Below are positions 1 to 25,834 of a stretch of DNA of 64,000 bases, one piece after another (the first letter of the stretch is position 1; the number at the start of each line of letters is the position of its first letter). Below the pieces are notes generated by a model. It did no database searches and was not told where the DNA came from. It worked only from the letters and a program-made list of their open reading frames with translations. This DNA is from Acanthornis magna (lineage: Eukaryota; Chordata; Aves; Passeriformes; Acanthizidae). Location of the stretch: positions 6,197,001 to 6,261,000 of the forward strand of contig JAWUZG010000084.1 in NCBI GenBank assembly GCA_036785705.1, written 5' to 3'. The position numbers and the translations under genes are program-made.

Positions 1-729
1 GTAACACTTCTTTATTAAGTATCACAAAAAGCCTCAGAACAGCTCTGAATGAAGTACTTCTGAGCCTCAATAAGGACTCAATCTTAAATGACACAAGTTT
101 GTTCTTAGCTTCTGTCCTGTTCAACAAAAGCTGGTTTTTTAAGCTTGTACGCTTTTAGTCAACTAATTGAGTCAGTTTAGTCAGAATAGGTTGACACTTG
201 AAAGTTTACTTGCATGGGCAGGTCGAACTAGCTGACCTCAACACATTACTTCCAACATGAATTACCCTGTGATTTGAACTGTGTTGAGTGAAATTATGGC
301 ACAGTCAGCTTTTAAGACAGCTCTGGTGGTTATTCATGTGATCATTTACAAGAACAAAAATAGGAATTACTGCTATTTAAAAAAAAACCCCAGCAGCAAA
401 TTGTATTTATTTACTTTGGAAACATCTGAATGGAAATCATATACAGTAACTACAATGACTAAAACCCCCCGACTAATAATTTATTCCACAACCCAAATTC
501 TAACCCTGCTACCAAAAAAAGTGTAAGAGTTGGTAGGCACTTTGTTACCCCTCACCCATATCTGGCAGTTTGTTTTTAAATCTAGACTTGACAGCCAACA
601 GCTTGCTAGAAATAGGCCTAGAACTTGTTAAAACACTGCTCAGAAATTTTCCCAGCTGCCCTGACAACAGACAAACATCTAGAAGTCATCTAAGCCAACA
701 CATGACATAGTTCAATGTGGAGATCTTAC
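1..729 (-). other. CTR9 intron 16 (partial)
   Basis: This follows the donor of exon 16 and runs off the window. I found no sequence matching the expected next exon, no repeat family and no RNA gene. A plus-strand open frame at 281-526 looks like chance. Confidence 0.8.
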
Positions 730-12900
<12,171 letters not shown>

Positions 12901-14662
12901 CTTGGCGACAGCGCTGCCGAAGCCGCCACTCGCCGGGCCGGGGCCGGCGCGCGCACTTCCCCTCACGGCAGCGCCCGACCCGGACGTGCTCGGGAACGGG
13001 GCGGAGCGGGCCGGGCCCGCCCCCGGGTGCTGTGCGGGCGCTGTGAGGGCGGTGCTCGCTCGTTTCAGCACACATCGTACATCTACCCGTAGGAATATGT
13101 ATATATACGTCTAAGAAATGCTGGAAGGCAACGCGGAGTGTTTCTGTGTACGCGCACCCAGCGGTAAATCGAGTAGATCCACCTGGGTGCTCTGTGGCCT
13201 TTGAAACGCGACTCCCTCAGGGGGTGCGCCTCGCCTCACGACGCCTCAAAATCGTCAAAGCGTTGCCAAAGAAATGCGTTAAAAAGAGCGGATTTTCCGC
13301 ATCTTTGTGGGAAACCGATGTGTAAATCCAAATAGATATTATCCGGCTAGCTCGGTGTAATAGTGTTAATGCATATTTACAATTTTTCAGCACAGCTGGG
13401 CCAACTATTTTTAAGCTAGGCGAGTGTTTGATAAATATCGAATCTGATGACATTAGAGCCTGGTCTGTGTGAGGGATTCAGCCACACGGAGGTGCAAAGT
13501 AAAGAAGGAATGACACAAGTGGGCCCTAAATTATTTTTTCCAATCATGATGGCAGACACATCGCAGATTTGGATTAAACACAGCAAGCACAGTAATCTAT
13601 GACCCATCTTGGTAATTTCTGCAGTTCTACCAAGGAAAAAAATAGGTAGTAAAACTAAAAGATCCTCTGGCACATTTCTACTGAGATGATTAAAAAAAAA
13701 GAAAATCTATGACCTTGTTTACACAGCCAATTAAACCCTAGAGCAAACTTGATTTTGTCCTGTAGCTAATCATCCACAGAATACGAAACTTTGACTGAAT
13801 TGGTAGTCACAACTATAAGGCATTAAACTAGTAAATGTTATTTAAAAACTAATTTTGAATTACTATGTTACTAAATATTGTAGTCGTAATGACAAGATGA
13901 CTTGCAGTGTCACCTGTTCTCTGAAGTAAGTGGCATTTTTAATTACTTAACATTTTGAATGTGAACTTCATATTTTATCTATGCACTAATTATTCTGAAC
14001 TGAGTTACCTGCTCCAATGCATTGTAACAAATATTCCTCCTACTCTTTGAGTAGATTTGTTCCGTAAGTACCTTTTGTTGAGAAACATGGTAGGAAAGCA
14101 GTGATGTTGAAATTTATAGGAGAGAGTGTGCATTTTTTTGTTAAAAACATGCCAAAACCAATGTTATGCAGAGCCAGATGCTAATTAATAGAGTTCCTAA
14201 GCCTACTTTTCTGATTTATAGGCTGATTTTTCAGAAATTAACTACTTTTTTGATATTTTAGTTAATGCTGAAGCTTTTAAAATATTGAATAGTTTAAGAC
14301 TTTATTACTATACTATGTAAACTATTGACTTTTATATTGTTTAAAACAGGAAGACTCCTTTTATTTCCATATGCACAGAACCTCTTTAGTGTGTAAATTA
14401 TTGTTCTAGTGAAAAGAGCTGCTTTTTTCACTTTATGGGTGCCTAGGGACATTTCAAGAAAAGAGGCTTGTTTTATCCTGCTGTCTTTTGTTTTTATTTC
14501 ATTGGATTTTATTATTGTGGTAATTTAAATTACTACTTTTAAACTTGGATCAGTAACAGGATCTTGTTAAACCAGAAATACCTATAGAAAGAAAGTAAGA
14601 TATAGCAAATTGAACTTCCACTTGTGATATATGTTATGCAGTAAAAAACAATCTCTGAAAAC

Positions 14663-14691
14663 TTCATTACCACATGTAATGTGGTAATGAA
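14663..14691. repeat. Perfect 13-bp inverted repeat
   Basis: Arms TTCATTACCACAT (14663-14675) and ATGTGGTAATGAA (14679-14691) are exact reverse complements, separated by GTA. It is a perfect short hairpin or cruciform-capable site in otherwise featureless DNA. Confidence 0.95.
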
Positions 14692-17600
14692 TTATAAGCC
14701 GTTTTCCAGGATGAAAATTGAGCTTAATGAAGCTAATTTAACAACATGATTAAAAAAAAATACCCCTACCTAACCACTACTCTTTGCAAGCAAATTACCA
14801 TTTATATTTGAGGTTCATATCCTTAAATAAACAAGCCCTAATTGGAAACAGCTGGGTGGTCAGAGCAGGACATTTTAGTAGCACAGTGTCTTTCCAGGTG
14901 TTTTTTTTAGGATAAAAACCTGGGCTCTAGGCAGGGCAATGGCAGGATGCACGGGGAGGGGGATGGGGAGAGCTGGTCAAGGCCATCAGAGCTTATTAAT
15001 GTGGTTTAAACACAACACAATATGTATATCTTGAAAAGGTAGTAAGTTGCTTTGGTAAAATGTTGGGCTGGTTGGTTTAAAAAAGTGCTAAAAAGGTGTT
15101 TAATGAGTATAATTTTTTTTTATTAGATGGTTTAATATTGTGCTAGTTCCAGAGGCTACTGAATTAGCTGTGTATTTCAAACTTGTTACTCTAAGGAGTT
15201 AGGATTTTCTGTCCTGCTAGTAAGGAATACTGAAGTAGGCCATATTAAATGGATTTTAAGCAATATTATAGGTATTCTTTTCCTACAAAACAATATGAAC
15301 TGTAACAAAACAGAACTGTAAGAATGAGTGGTACTTACTGGGTTATGTTAATGCTTCAGTGGAGTGTTTTGCAGACCAAGAAACATTTTGTATAGAATAT
15401 AAAAGCTGTACTGTTTTATGCTGGCAGGATTAGTAACTTTTTATTACTACTTTTCCTTTGTACTTCTTCACATGATTATGTTTGCCTTATTTATCTGATA
15501 AACATAATTATGTCCTACAGATGGTCACCTATATCTACAGAATTGTTTGGTTGGTTTTTGTTAGCTTTTGCACAGATAGCCATCTACCTCCTCTGTCCTG
15601 CATTTGATAGGTATAAAAGTGTGGTTTAAAAAAAATTAATCAGAGAAACAGTCCAGTCTTGGGTTTGCTTTGCTTCATAGAGTTCCTCTTAGAAAACTCT
15701 GGAGAGGCAGCTGTAAGATGCAGGAGACTTTTGTTCTGTCCTCTGCGGAGCTAGTGGGAAATTAATAGTGCCATAAAAAGTTAGCAGTACAAGTGCAATT
15801 CTATGAAGTTAATTTTTTTAATGCTTGAAACCAACCCAGGTTTCTAAATATAAAACTGTCCATGCAAGTACAGTGTCATTATTGCCACCTTCTGGCAAGC
15901 CCAAGGATGATTCCTATTCACAGTCACTATCCAGCATTCTGTTTGCAGAGGATTTGGACTTACACTCTGGAGTTCGGTATTTTCTCTGGTTATGGCTTTG
16001 CATTCTCATATTGAGTCATCTTTTGCCTCGTGTTTTCCAACAAGTCAAACTTGTTACTTGTTGCAGGAAGAGGTGATTGATAAACACTGAATTGCTCAAA
16101 GATAAATTTTATTTCAATGATAAACATCTCATATACAGAGATAGTGGGCAAAGGCCGATTATTCTCCCCCCTCCCCGTCTCTTCCTGGTGACGGCTGTTT
16201 TTAGGGATTATGCATCAGCATTGCAGGTTTAAAATGCATGTCAGCAATTAATAGGACAAGTGAGGATTACACAAAAGGCTGTAGAGGTATCAGATGACAT
16301 TGCAGTGCAGAAATGTAAAGAATGAAAGTATCACTGATGTTTAGTATAGAATGTTTGCTAGGAAAAATAAGTGTCTTTAAGACTTTGAACAGAGTTACCT
16401 TTTTCTTAATTTACATATGATGAACTCTAGGAATTTTGCCATTCTATATCCTCTCTCTTTTAGAAAGATTTCGTTTACAAAAGGTTGCACTTGATCAGAG
16501 CAAAACTTTTAAAAAGAAAGAAAAGTTTGAGGGGGAGACTGCCCTGATTATTCCTTGCCAAAGCTTTCTTCCAGGAGGACTCCTGAGTTCTGATATCATG
16601 GTATTTGAAATGAACAGTGCATTTCTAACACATTAAATCATATTAATGTTTTAATGGAAATACTAGTAGCTGACCCAAGAACATTGAGATCTAGCATCTC
16701 CATCATCATGTAGTCTTTTTGATAAAATTAGTATACATGAAATGTTTTGGGGTTTTTTGACAGGTACTTGGCCATAAATTTGGCCTTTGATAATGACAGT
16801 TGTTTTTCATAAAATGCTTAGAATAAAATACTTTCCCTATTCAATAGAATGTTACTTGTGTACTGAAAATTGAAAGAAAAAGCTACAGAATAGGTACAGA
16901 AATTAGTGTCTCTTGGTACTATAATGGTACCTTTGAAAATGTTAGGAAAGTAGGGGAGGAGCTCTATCTCCTTTAAAGTACATGCTCTTTGTGTTATATC
17001 CCTGCTAAAACGTTCTTTGCGTTCTGAAATCTGTGCATGCTCTCTAAACCCCAAGTTTTTAACAGAAAGCTTAAGGAAGGGAAAACACATTATAGGAGCA
17101 AGGACTTGAGTGCAGAAGTCAGTTCCAAAAATAACAGTGAACGCTTGTGCTGAAATTCTCAGGAAGGATGAAGCATGAGAATCAGCCTGAAGATGAAGAA
17201 AGCTTTTAGGAATATGTCAACAAATCTTTCTCTGTTTCCTGGAGGTGACTGGTTGTTCTAACATTCTTTTCATTAATGTGATTTATAATATAAACTAGAT
17301 ACTGAGTTCTATACATAGGAATTAAATAGAAAAAAACAATTGATATTCATGTATTTAACATTCAAAATCCTTTCTCTGATAATTTACTTTTTTTCTATGT
17401 CTCCTTTTTTTTTTTCTCTTACAGAACTCTTTCTACTTTTGTTTAAGCACTAAAAGTGACAACATTTAAACAGATCAACATCCTTACTTTTTGTGGGCAG
17501 AGTTCTATCCTGCCTAATGATCTGATGATCTGTTCAATAGCCTGTGAATGCAAATACCCACTGATCTATTTAAAAAAATAAACTTGATATGAATCTGTTT

Positions 17601-20239
17601 TGCATCATAGAGAAATTTTCTGAAAACGTGAAGCCTGTTTCTACTGTGCCTGAAAATATGGAGAGCAAAATCCCAAGTCTGCATGAGCACAAGGATGAAT
17701 GTCATTGAAGAACCTGGGTATGATTTATATTTTAATTCATTAATGCTTTGGATTTCCTGCCTGTGTAGATGTTCCGAATAGATTAAGTTTAAGGTGTAAA
17801 CAGGAGACCCAGCCTTGGAAGTTTGCATCTTGTTTTGAATTATAATCTGTTTTTTAAACAGTTTTCTGAGTAAACCCTTAGAATTATTAGAAGTTTAATC
17901 CCCAGCCTTTTAAGATTTTTTTTAATTGACCAGTATATTTTGTATATATTTAAAATAATAAACTGTAAGTAACCTAACTGTTCTGTCTATTTATGTGCTC
18001 GTGAACTCAGATTTCATGGATGTTGTCTTTGCCCTTACTAGAAGCACTGCTAGAATACATAGCTATGGGTTGACTGTTATTTACTCATAACCACAGCATT
18101 AATTATCAGAGATGCTGGGACTTTATTAAAGTTTACTTTAAGTTCTTATTAGTGTATTTACTTATAATTTTGCTCCTTCACAATGTTTCATTAGCATTTC
18201 TTACTTTTCAGATAGAAGTCATTAATTTTCTTGGGCACACTAATAACTTTTGGTCTGGGGAAAATACAATAAATCTTTATATGGGAGAGAAAAATAATAA
18301 TTTTAATCTCTTTCCCACTCAAGATGGAAACCATTATTCTACTGGATCTAATTACTACTTGTAAAGTAGGAATAATATCTGTAATTTATTTCATCCCAGA
18401 AAGAAAATATGCATTTTTAAAACTTGGCCTTTATGCCAATGATTCTCTGTCATGTCTTAACTTGCATCTTCCTATTAATAATGAAAAACACTTTGTTTTT
18501 TATCATCTTATATTGTGGATGAAAAACATTAATCAGGTTACTTTAAAACTCCAGTGTAATAGCACAATGTGTATCTAGCTATTAATTTATTTAAGAAATG
18601 TCTGTTCTGTGTTTCTGCCTAGCACTTGATGTGTTTATATCCACATTCTTCTTGGAAGGCCAGGGACATTTTGTTCAGTGATTTGAGAAGTGATGTGGAT
18701 GGATGCCATACTTGAAGCCTGTTTTCATATCTCCTATCAACATGTAAGTTTGCAATTAGCTTGATCCATGCAAGTAGAGCCATTGATTCTTGAGTAAGCA
18801 CAAGCCTGGCTATCTTCTTGAATTAAGGTTTCAGATTGGAAGAGAACCGGTAAATGTTCTTCTTTGCCAGAAGCAAAAGTTATTTTAAGATGCAAGGAGG
18901 TACTCTAAAGAATGGTTCACTAGATCATTTGGAACATATTTCCATGTATTGCTCTAAGTAGATGTTCTTGCTCAACTTCTTAAGCCATGTGGCAAGTGGG
19001 TAATGATGGTATGTGAGGAGCAAGAAGTATTAATTTAAAAATAATTTAACTGAGTACCTGTTAAATGCAACTTCCCAGAAGCTGATAACAACACTTAGAG
19101 GGAAGAAAAGATGTACAGTTGTAAGTTTTCAGGGATTCCTTCCTCCTTCTCAAAGCATCTTCTAAAACTGGTATTCCCTGATAAATCAGGGTGGTTATAC
19201 TGGGACATATTGGATTTAGTATTTTCTACCCATGTTGTTAATGGAATCTAGGTATAGCAGTAGTATGCTACTACACTAGAAATGCTGTATTGTGTACTGC
19301 CTGGAAATTTTAGGATTTGCACTTAACAATATCTGCCATCCTCAAAGTGAGTAAGATGGAATTGTGTGAGGAATTAAATCATTGTCTCTCAGTAAGATGC
19401 ATATGGATGTGTACCTGGAGTTCTGAGCTGATTTCATTTGCTAAAGCAGTCAGGTGCTGTTAGTGCCTTGTAGTCCTTGTTGCTGGAATTGCCATCCATG
19501 CTGCAGTGTGTTTATAAATAAATTTCTATCTGCAAGCTCAGCCTGCGATGTAAAGTCAAGCTGTGTTTTTTCCGGCTTGCACATTACCACTGAGAGATCT
19601 ACTGCTGGAACTCAGTCAAGAATTCTGTTGATTCTGAAGCCAGTAAAGAAACTCTCAGGGTATGTTGCCTCTGCAAGTATGAGTAAAAGTGTATTTATAT
19701 CAGTCAAGTGACTATACATGCATACAGATCAGACCGTTCAAATGAAGGAAGGTGCAACTTCCACAAGTGACTCCTTCTAGTTGTTGTCTCACTGGGCTCT
19801 CATTTGCACATGAGCAGATTATTTTGCGATTTCAGGGTGCATGGATGGTAATTCATAATGTGCTGGAAACACAAAAATTTAAGGGAAATACCTTTAACTT
19901 GTTAATAACTAATTACTGTTTAGGCATAATTTCTTTGTGTTAATCAAATACAACACAACTCAAGCAAAAAACTAGGTTCTCACATTTTTAGTTAGATATA
20001 CTTCTAATATTGAGTCATTTTTTAGCAGTAACAAGGATCGTGTTTTCTAATGTAATTTTAAAAATACAGTTTTCTTAATTTAGCTGTGCCATTTTGTGCA
20101 GAAGCTGTACTTAAGGACTACAATGCTGATAATAGTCTGTCTGAAACTGTAGTGATGGAAACCTTTCAACCCTTGGGGTGATCAGTTTCATTGCTTAGCT
20201 TTGCTGTTGGACTTTTTCAGAAAGTATAGCCTGAATTTC

Positions 20240-20299
20240 CCTTGCTCTTCTGTCCCATTCAGCAGTACACCTTGCTCTTCTGTCCCATTCAGCAGTACA
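20240..20299. repeat. 30-bp perfect tandem duplication
   Basis: The unit beginning CCTTGCTCTTCTGTCCCATT occurs twice back to back (20240-20269 and 20270-20299) without a difference. Confidence 0.96.
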
Positions 20300-21629
20300 T
20301 AGAAAAAAACGGGGGTTTACTTTTCTTTAGTGTAATTTTTATTTTCCATGGGCATGTAAACAGATGTTTGTGAAAGACACTTAAACACTCTCAAGGATAT
20401 CTGAAATCCTTTGAGTTCATGTGCATCTGAATGGCAATGTAACTTCTGCAAATATTTTCCTAACATCTTACCTCTATTATGAAAATACTTGTATAATTTG
20501 CCCTCAGAAAAGTTCAGTCATTGTGATCGGTAATAAGCTATTATTACTGATTAAATAGGGAATGCAGTCAGTTTAATATGAACTCTTACTGGCCAATGAG
20601 ACTGTAGAAATACAAAGAAAAAAAACCAAACAAATTTAACAGTGATGTGCCTAAAATAAGAGACAGCACTTCTGCAGAACACTTCAAACCTTGAACATTA
20701 GCGTAAGAATTGGAAGAAGGAATAATTTTGCTCAGAAATTACATCTAAGTAGACTGAAAATTTTGAAGGGAAAATTTTGACTTCCTTTTGCAAACCTTTA
20801 TAGGAGTTTTAATGAAATTTAATTCCCACACAACTGAGAAACTCCTAAAATAGTCAGTCATAATCCTGACTCGTATTGGGAGGAGCTGCCTTTCTGTTGT
20901 GTGTTGTAATGTTTGTTTTGTACATACATCCATTTTAACTGGGCCATGAAGACAGTTTTGATGCTGCCCTCCTAAGCAGAACCTGCTAAGGGTAACGACT
21001 ATAACTTACACCAAAATCCTCTTTTTACCAGAGATTATAATAAGTTTTCTAAGTTCTTTTCTCTATCATTTGTCCAGTTTTCTATATGTAAAACTATAGC
21101 TCAGGCAGCTGAAGATGAATGGTTGCTAATTCTGATATTCCTGGTTGGAGAGGTTTCTCTATCACATCTTTTTTATTCTCCTCTTTCAAGTTACCTGCAT
21201 TCACCTGCTATTGTAGCAGGGAAGGCTGATACTTCTTTTGGAAGGTTTTTATGTGTTCTGGGTAGGATTGTTCTGTAGTTCTGAAGGCTGCTGTGAAGTA
21301 TTCTAAATTGCAGAGGGAGGAGAGACCAGCTTTGACCTTATATATGTATATGCGTTTTCCAAATTGACCTGGTAAAGGTCTTGATCACTAAAATTCTCTG
21401 CCCTTTACTGACTGAATATGAGACAACAAGAACATTCTGCAATTTTCCTTCCTTTGCAGGAAAAGTGTTAGCACATTCCCATAACATACCCTTGCAATCT
21501 TTTTTGTGCAAATAATCAAGCAGGATAAACATCAGCAGAGGGCACTATTGAGTTATAAATAGAATAATAGTAAATTTAAATAAAATACAAAAAAAAAAAG
21601 GAAATGGTGTTGCTATGTTTTCAGTTTTC

Positions 21630-21703
21630 ATTCATAGAATCACAGCATAGTTTACAGTGAAAGGGGCTCTGGGGCTCATTGTGTCAATCCCTGCCTCAGA
21701 GGG
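21630..21703 (-). mobile_element. CR1 3'-tail remnant
   Basis: The plus strand shows ATTCATAGAATCACAGCATAG followed by a diverged GTCAATCCCTGCC block, which is the reverse complement of the CR1 terminus. About 75 bp remain, well diverged. Confidence 0.75.
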
Positions 21704-24700
21704 CCAAATTCCAAGTTAGATACAATTAATATGGCCATAGTAATGTGTCTACACTGTTGGATAATCTGTAACAAACTGCAATCAGATTCAGTTTCTCTCC
21801 AAACCTCTTTTATAGCCACTTGTAAGGCTGGAGGCAAAGCGTGCCCAGAGCTGAAATGTAGTTATTTTGTGTGAATAAGACTAGAAAAAAAATATTTAAC
21901 CAATTTTGTTTCCAAAGTCAGTAAATAAGTGGGGTTTTTTTAACAATTGCTCCTCAGCTTTGATAATAATAGGCAATCACTAAAAAACCCCACTTAGTTC
22001 TATGAGTACCTTGTCTTTTACTTCTGTAAGACAAGATTGACCTGCACAGTAATATCAATGTAGCTGCTGTTTTAGCAGTCAGTGCGTGATTGTCGATTTA
22101 TGGGGGATTTTTAAAGTATGGTTTCTGTGGCATTTCTTACTCAAGAGTATGATTTTATTTCTTTCCAACACCTTTATTGGAGAGCTGAGGTAGATAGCAA
22201 GAGGAAGAATTTACAAAAGTGAATACTGCTCTCATGTTTTAAGCCTATTTTCAAAAGGTTCTGTATTGAATGTTTGGACAGATTTATAGAAAGCAGAGGC
22301 TTCCCCAAATCAGTGAGTTTTATTAAGGAAATTTTTTCTCGTTTTAGTGTAAACACAGTCCTAGCTTTTCATCATTACTTGAATTAATTCCAGTTCCTTT
22401 TTTCAGTCTAGTTGCTTATATTAGCTAAAATTTTATTGGCTAAAATGGTAAACTGTAGGATACAGCATTTTCCTTTAGCTTATCCAATTCTGCAGTGTTT
22501 TTCAAGAGCGCATTTGTTACAAAATTGCAGACTTCCAAGCTGAGGAACAAATGTCTGTTATAAAATATCAAACACAATGCTGCTCTAGGGAACTTACTGA
22601 CATGTCGCATTAAAGGACTTCTGACATTTACTGAAACCTCTGGGATACACTAATAATTTGTATAATTGTCTTAAAGCAAATGTTTCCCTACTGTCTTCAG
22701 TGTGAGAAGTAATGTTGCTACATCTCTGTCTAGTTTTCACCCTTTTTTTTTGACAAACTGTTAGTTACAATATTTATTTCAACAGAATATTTGTGATTTC
22801 ACATATTAAACAGGACTGCTAAAAGGGTAACATCTGTTTTTTTAAATTCTCTCTTGCCTCCTAGAAAAGTGAATATTTTAGGTATTGTTAGAGTAACACA
22901 AATGTTTGCCTACCCCTATGGATTTCAAACTAGAACAACTCCTAAAGAGATTGTTGGCCTCTTAAAAGGACTTTCCCCTCTCAATTAAATCACTTATATT
23001 TGAATGCTGGTTAGCTAAAATTTTAGCTCCTCTCAGATGCTGAGCTACACCTTTAACATAAGCAGTGGGGTTAGTGAAATGTCAGTTTAGATTCCTGGCA
23101 GCTCTCCAAACAAATTAGTTTTAACTACTTCAGGCAAATGGCCTCATGATCCACAGGCAGTTGTGAGTGTTGCTGTGTGCATTTCCTTGCAGGATTCAAT
23201 ACTAGCTGGTGTGGAATTCTGTGGAGGTTAGAAAGTGCTGCAAGGAGTTGAGGTGGAACTGCTCTGTTATCAGCATCCAGCAGAGCCAGGGTATGGTAAG
23301 TGTTTTGATTGTGGTCAGAAGTTGGGCAGGAATTATGTGCTCTCCAGTGTCTCCGGTTCCTGGAGCAGCATGAGCCGGATCTTTCTGCCACTGTTAAAGT
23401 GTCTCATTGGTGTAACAGTTGGAGGCAAGTCCAAGTGTGCAGGCAGGATATGTAGATCTCTGATAAGTAGTTTTTGTCTTTGAATGGGAATGTTTGCCTT
23501 GTAGGTATAATATGAATTCAGAAAATATACTCCCAACTGGAATGGTATTTAAAAAAAAAAACAAACAAACAAACCAACAATATTTTTAAAAATTCTGAAA
23601 TATTCCTAGTTTCAAAATGCTGAAGATCTCTGTTTTTCATTTAGATGACATCAGCAAAGCTTTTCTTTTTTTCTGTTTTATTTCAAGAATAAAAATTGCA
23701 ATTAAACACGCAGCTGAGTGATACAAGCTGCATGAACATCTGTGAAGGTAATGTTATAGTTGAGTGTGTTGGAAGATGGTGGCATGGAGGTGAGAATGCT
23801 TTTGTCGTGAGTTTTAAATGGTGTGGAAGACTTGGGGCACAGAAGAGTTAAACATCAGTTTAGGACAACTGCTAATGACAACACTGTCTTTTCTGAATGC
23901 TGACCCAGACTGTAGAATGGCTGGGCTTTAAACAACAAAAAATAGACACCTGGGCAGTCTCAGCAGTGCCAATATAGGAAGGGCCTCTACTGTAAAGTGG
24001 TGTGTCTCCTGCAGAAAATGTAGCTCATAAAGGATACAGGGGAGAATGACGAGGGACTGACCAGACCTTAACCACATGGAAGTTTTGAATGGCCTTTGTT
24101 TAAAGGATTGCTCTTGACTCCTTGTAGTACAGCGGTGACCACCACCGTAAATAACAGCACATTTAGCACTCCTGCTGGCAATGCTTATTGCAGTGAGTGT
24201 TTGGAGTGTTCATGGTGACAAGGAATTCAAAATCACGCATTGGATCATCCAGTTACTGAAAGGAGATGAGATAGATGAAATTATGTGTGGATAAGCTGAA
24301 TTACACCTGGCAGACTGCAAAAGGCACATATTCCTGGTGCTTTCAAAGATAGTGTTTTGGTGCTCCTCTTCCTCCCCCCACCACAAACCCTAGCACATTG
24401 CCTCAAATGGCTGCCAAGCTGTTTTAGGCTTGCATAATGAGATTCTATTGTGTATACTCTTAAAAAAAAAAAATAGAAATGGCACATCATTGTCTAGTTT
24501 TGCATTACAAGTTTTACTTCACCTTCAGAGCAAATTAGAGTGAGTTTTGTGATTTTCTTTTATTACCTTAATATTGTAAGGTTGCATTTCTTTGCTGACT
24601 TTCCCATCAGGATGAACAATTGCTCTCTTGCTTAGTTTATGTTCTGTTGCTATTCTAATGGGATGAGTGAAGAGAAGAGGATATTGTTTATTTTTACTTT

Positions 24701-25445
24701 CCTCTGTAGGGCTTTGGTTTGTGACACTTCTCTGTGAAATTATCCATATGTTTCCTTGGAGTTTTCAAGGAAGACTTAAGTTCACTATTACACAGAAAAG
24801 GATGACATCCAAGGTGCTGCTCTTGTTTTGACAACCTGAATTTAATTCCAAAAATTCTGTTTAAAATAAAATCAGTGGGATTTATACGCTTAATTTATTA
24901 TTTACATTTAAGGTTGGCTTATATGCTTCAAACATTGTAGAACAAGTTAGAATCAATTTAAAATCCTTCAATTCCCCAAATTCATTCTGAACCTCTAAAG
25001 AAAAGAAAGAGTGGTGGAAGGGAATTTCTTATAAACACTTATAGGGGCACTTATAAACAATGCTTCTTGAATTCATGGAATTGAAAGCAACTGTGTATAC
25101 TGCGCCTTCCCAAATCCATGCAGCTAATTATCTACAATAAACTTTCTAAAAGCAAACTGATAAGATCAGTATATCTCATAAGAGGAACTTTACAAGGATG
25201 CTCTACCTCTCATCTGGAAACAAAATTGGTAGAAATTTCCCATTTCTTTTGGAAAGATTGGCAATGGTTATAGTGGATTATCAGTTCTTTTACTAGGGAT
25301 ATTTGGCCAGAGCAACTGTATAAAGGAAACAAGACTTTTGCCTTCCTTTCGTTCGTTCATTCGTTCAACATTTTTTAAGAAATAATGAATTACTTTCATG
25401 GCTATGTTTTCAAAAGGAAGGGCAATGGTATCCTGGCCTCTGTCA
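21704..25445. other. Non-coding stretch with an exon-like interval
   Basis: AT-rich, with no conserved coding frame. The notable item is a splice-bounded interval at 23193-23295 with stops in all forward frames (see findings). An A/C-rich low-complexity run lies at about 23551-23582. Nothing else recognised. Confidence 0.65.
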
Positions 25446-25834
25446 GCAAAGTGTGGCCAGCAGGACCATGGCAATGATTCTCACCCTGTACTTGGCACTG
25501 TTGAGACCACACCTTGAGTGCTGTGTCCAGTTCTGGGCTCCCCTCACTGTAAGAAAGACATTGAGGGCCCGGAGAGCATCCAGAGAAGGGCAGTGGAGCT
25601 GAGAAAGGGTCTGGAGAGCGGCATGAGGAATGGCTGAGGGAGCTGGGGATGTGTATCCTGGAGAAAAGGAGGCTCAGGTCAGACCTAATCACTCTCCACA
25701 ACTATCTGAAAGGAGGATGTAGTCAGGTGGGGGTCTGGATGTGGCACTGGTTTAGTTGACATGGTGCTGATCAGTAAAATGTTGGACCTGATAATCTTGG
25801 GGTTCTTTTCCAGCCTTAATGGTTCTATGATTCT
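25446..25834 (+). mobile_element. CR1 LINE fragment with internal deletion
   Basis: It opens with the CR1 block AGTGTGGCCAGCAGGACCA and continues through GTTCTGGGCTCCCCTCACTG, GGAGAAAAGGAGGCTCAGG and CAACTATCTGAAAGGAGG. It then passes near 25725-25735 directly into GATGTGGCACTGGTTTAGTT and the terminal GGTTCTATGATTCTG. The middle of the 3' region is missing. Open frames across it on the minus strand (25268-25701) are antisense to the element and meaningless. Confidence 0.92.

Larger units (their letters stand above)
13061..21629. other. AT-rich non-coding region upstream of CTR9
   Basis: It begins with the CpG shoulder (to about 13440) and then becomes AT-rich. Open frames are short, overlap on opposite strands and have no recognisable motif. 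A hairpin lies at 14663-14691 and a 30-bp tandem duplication at 20240-20299. Stretches near 13850-14100 and 16080-16260 have the look of regulatory sequence (TAATTA and ATGCAT-type cores), but this cannot be shown without alignment. Confidence 0.7.

Noticed and set aside
23235..23483. 82-codon frame containing paired cysteines (CFDCGQ)
   Set aside because: It overlaps the candidate non-coding exon and its donor. The Cys pair alone is not a zinc-binding motif.
25402..25701. 99-codon minus-strand frame
   Set aside because: Antisense to a CR1 fragment, whose orientation is plus.
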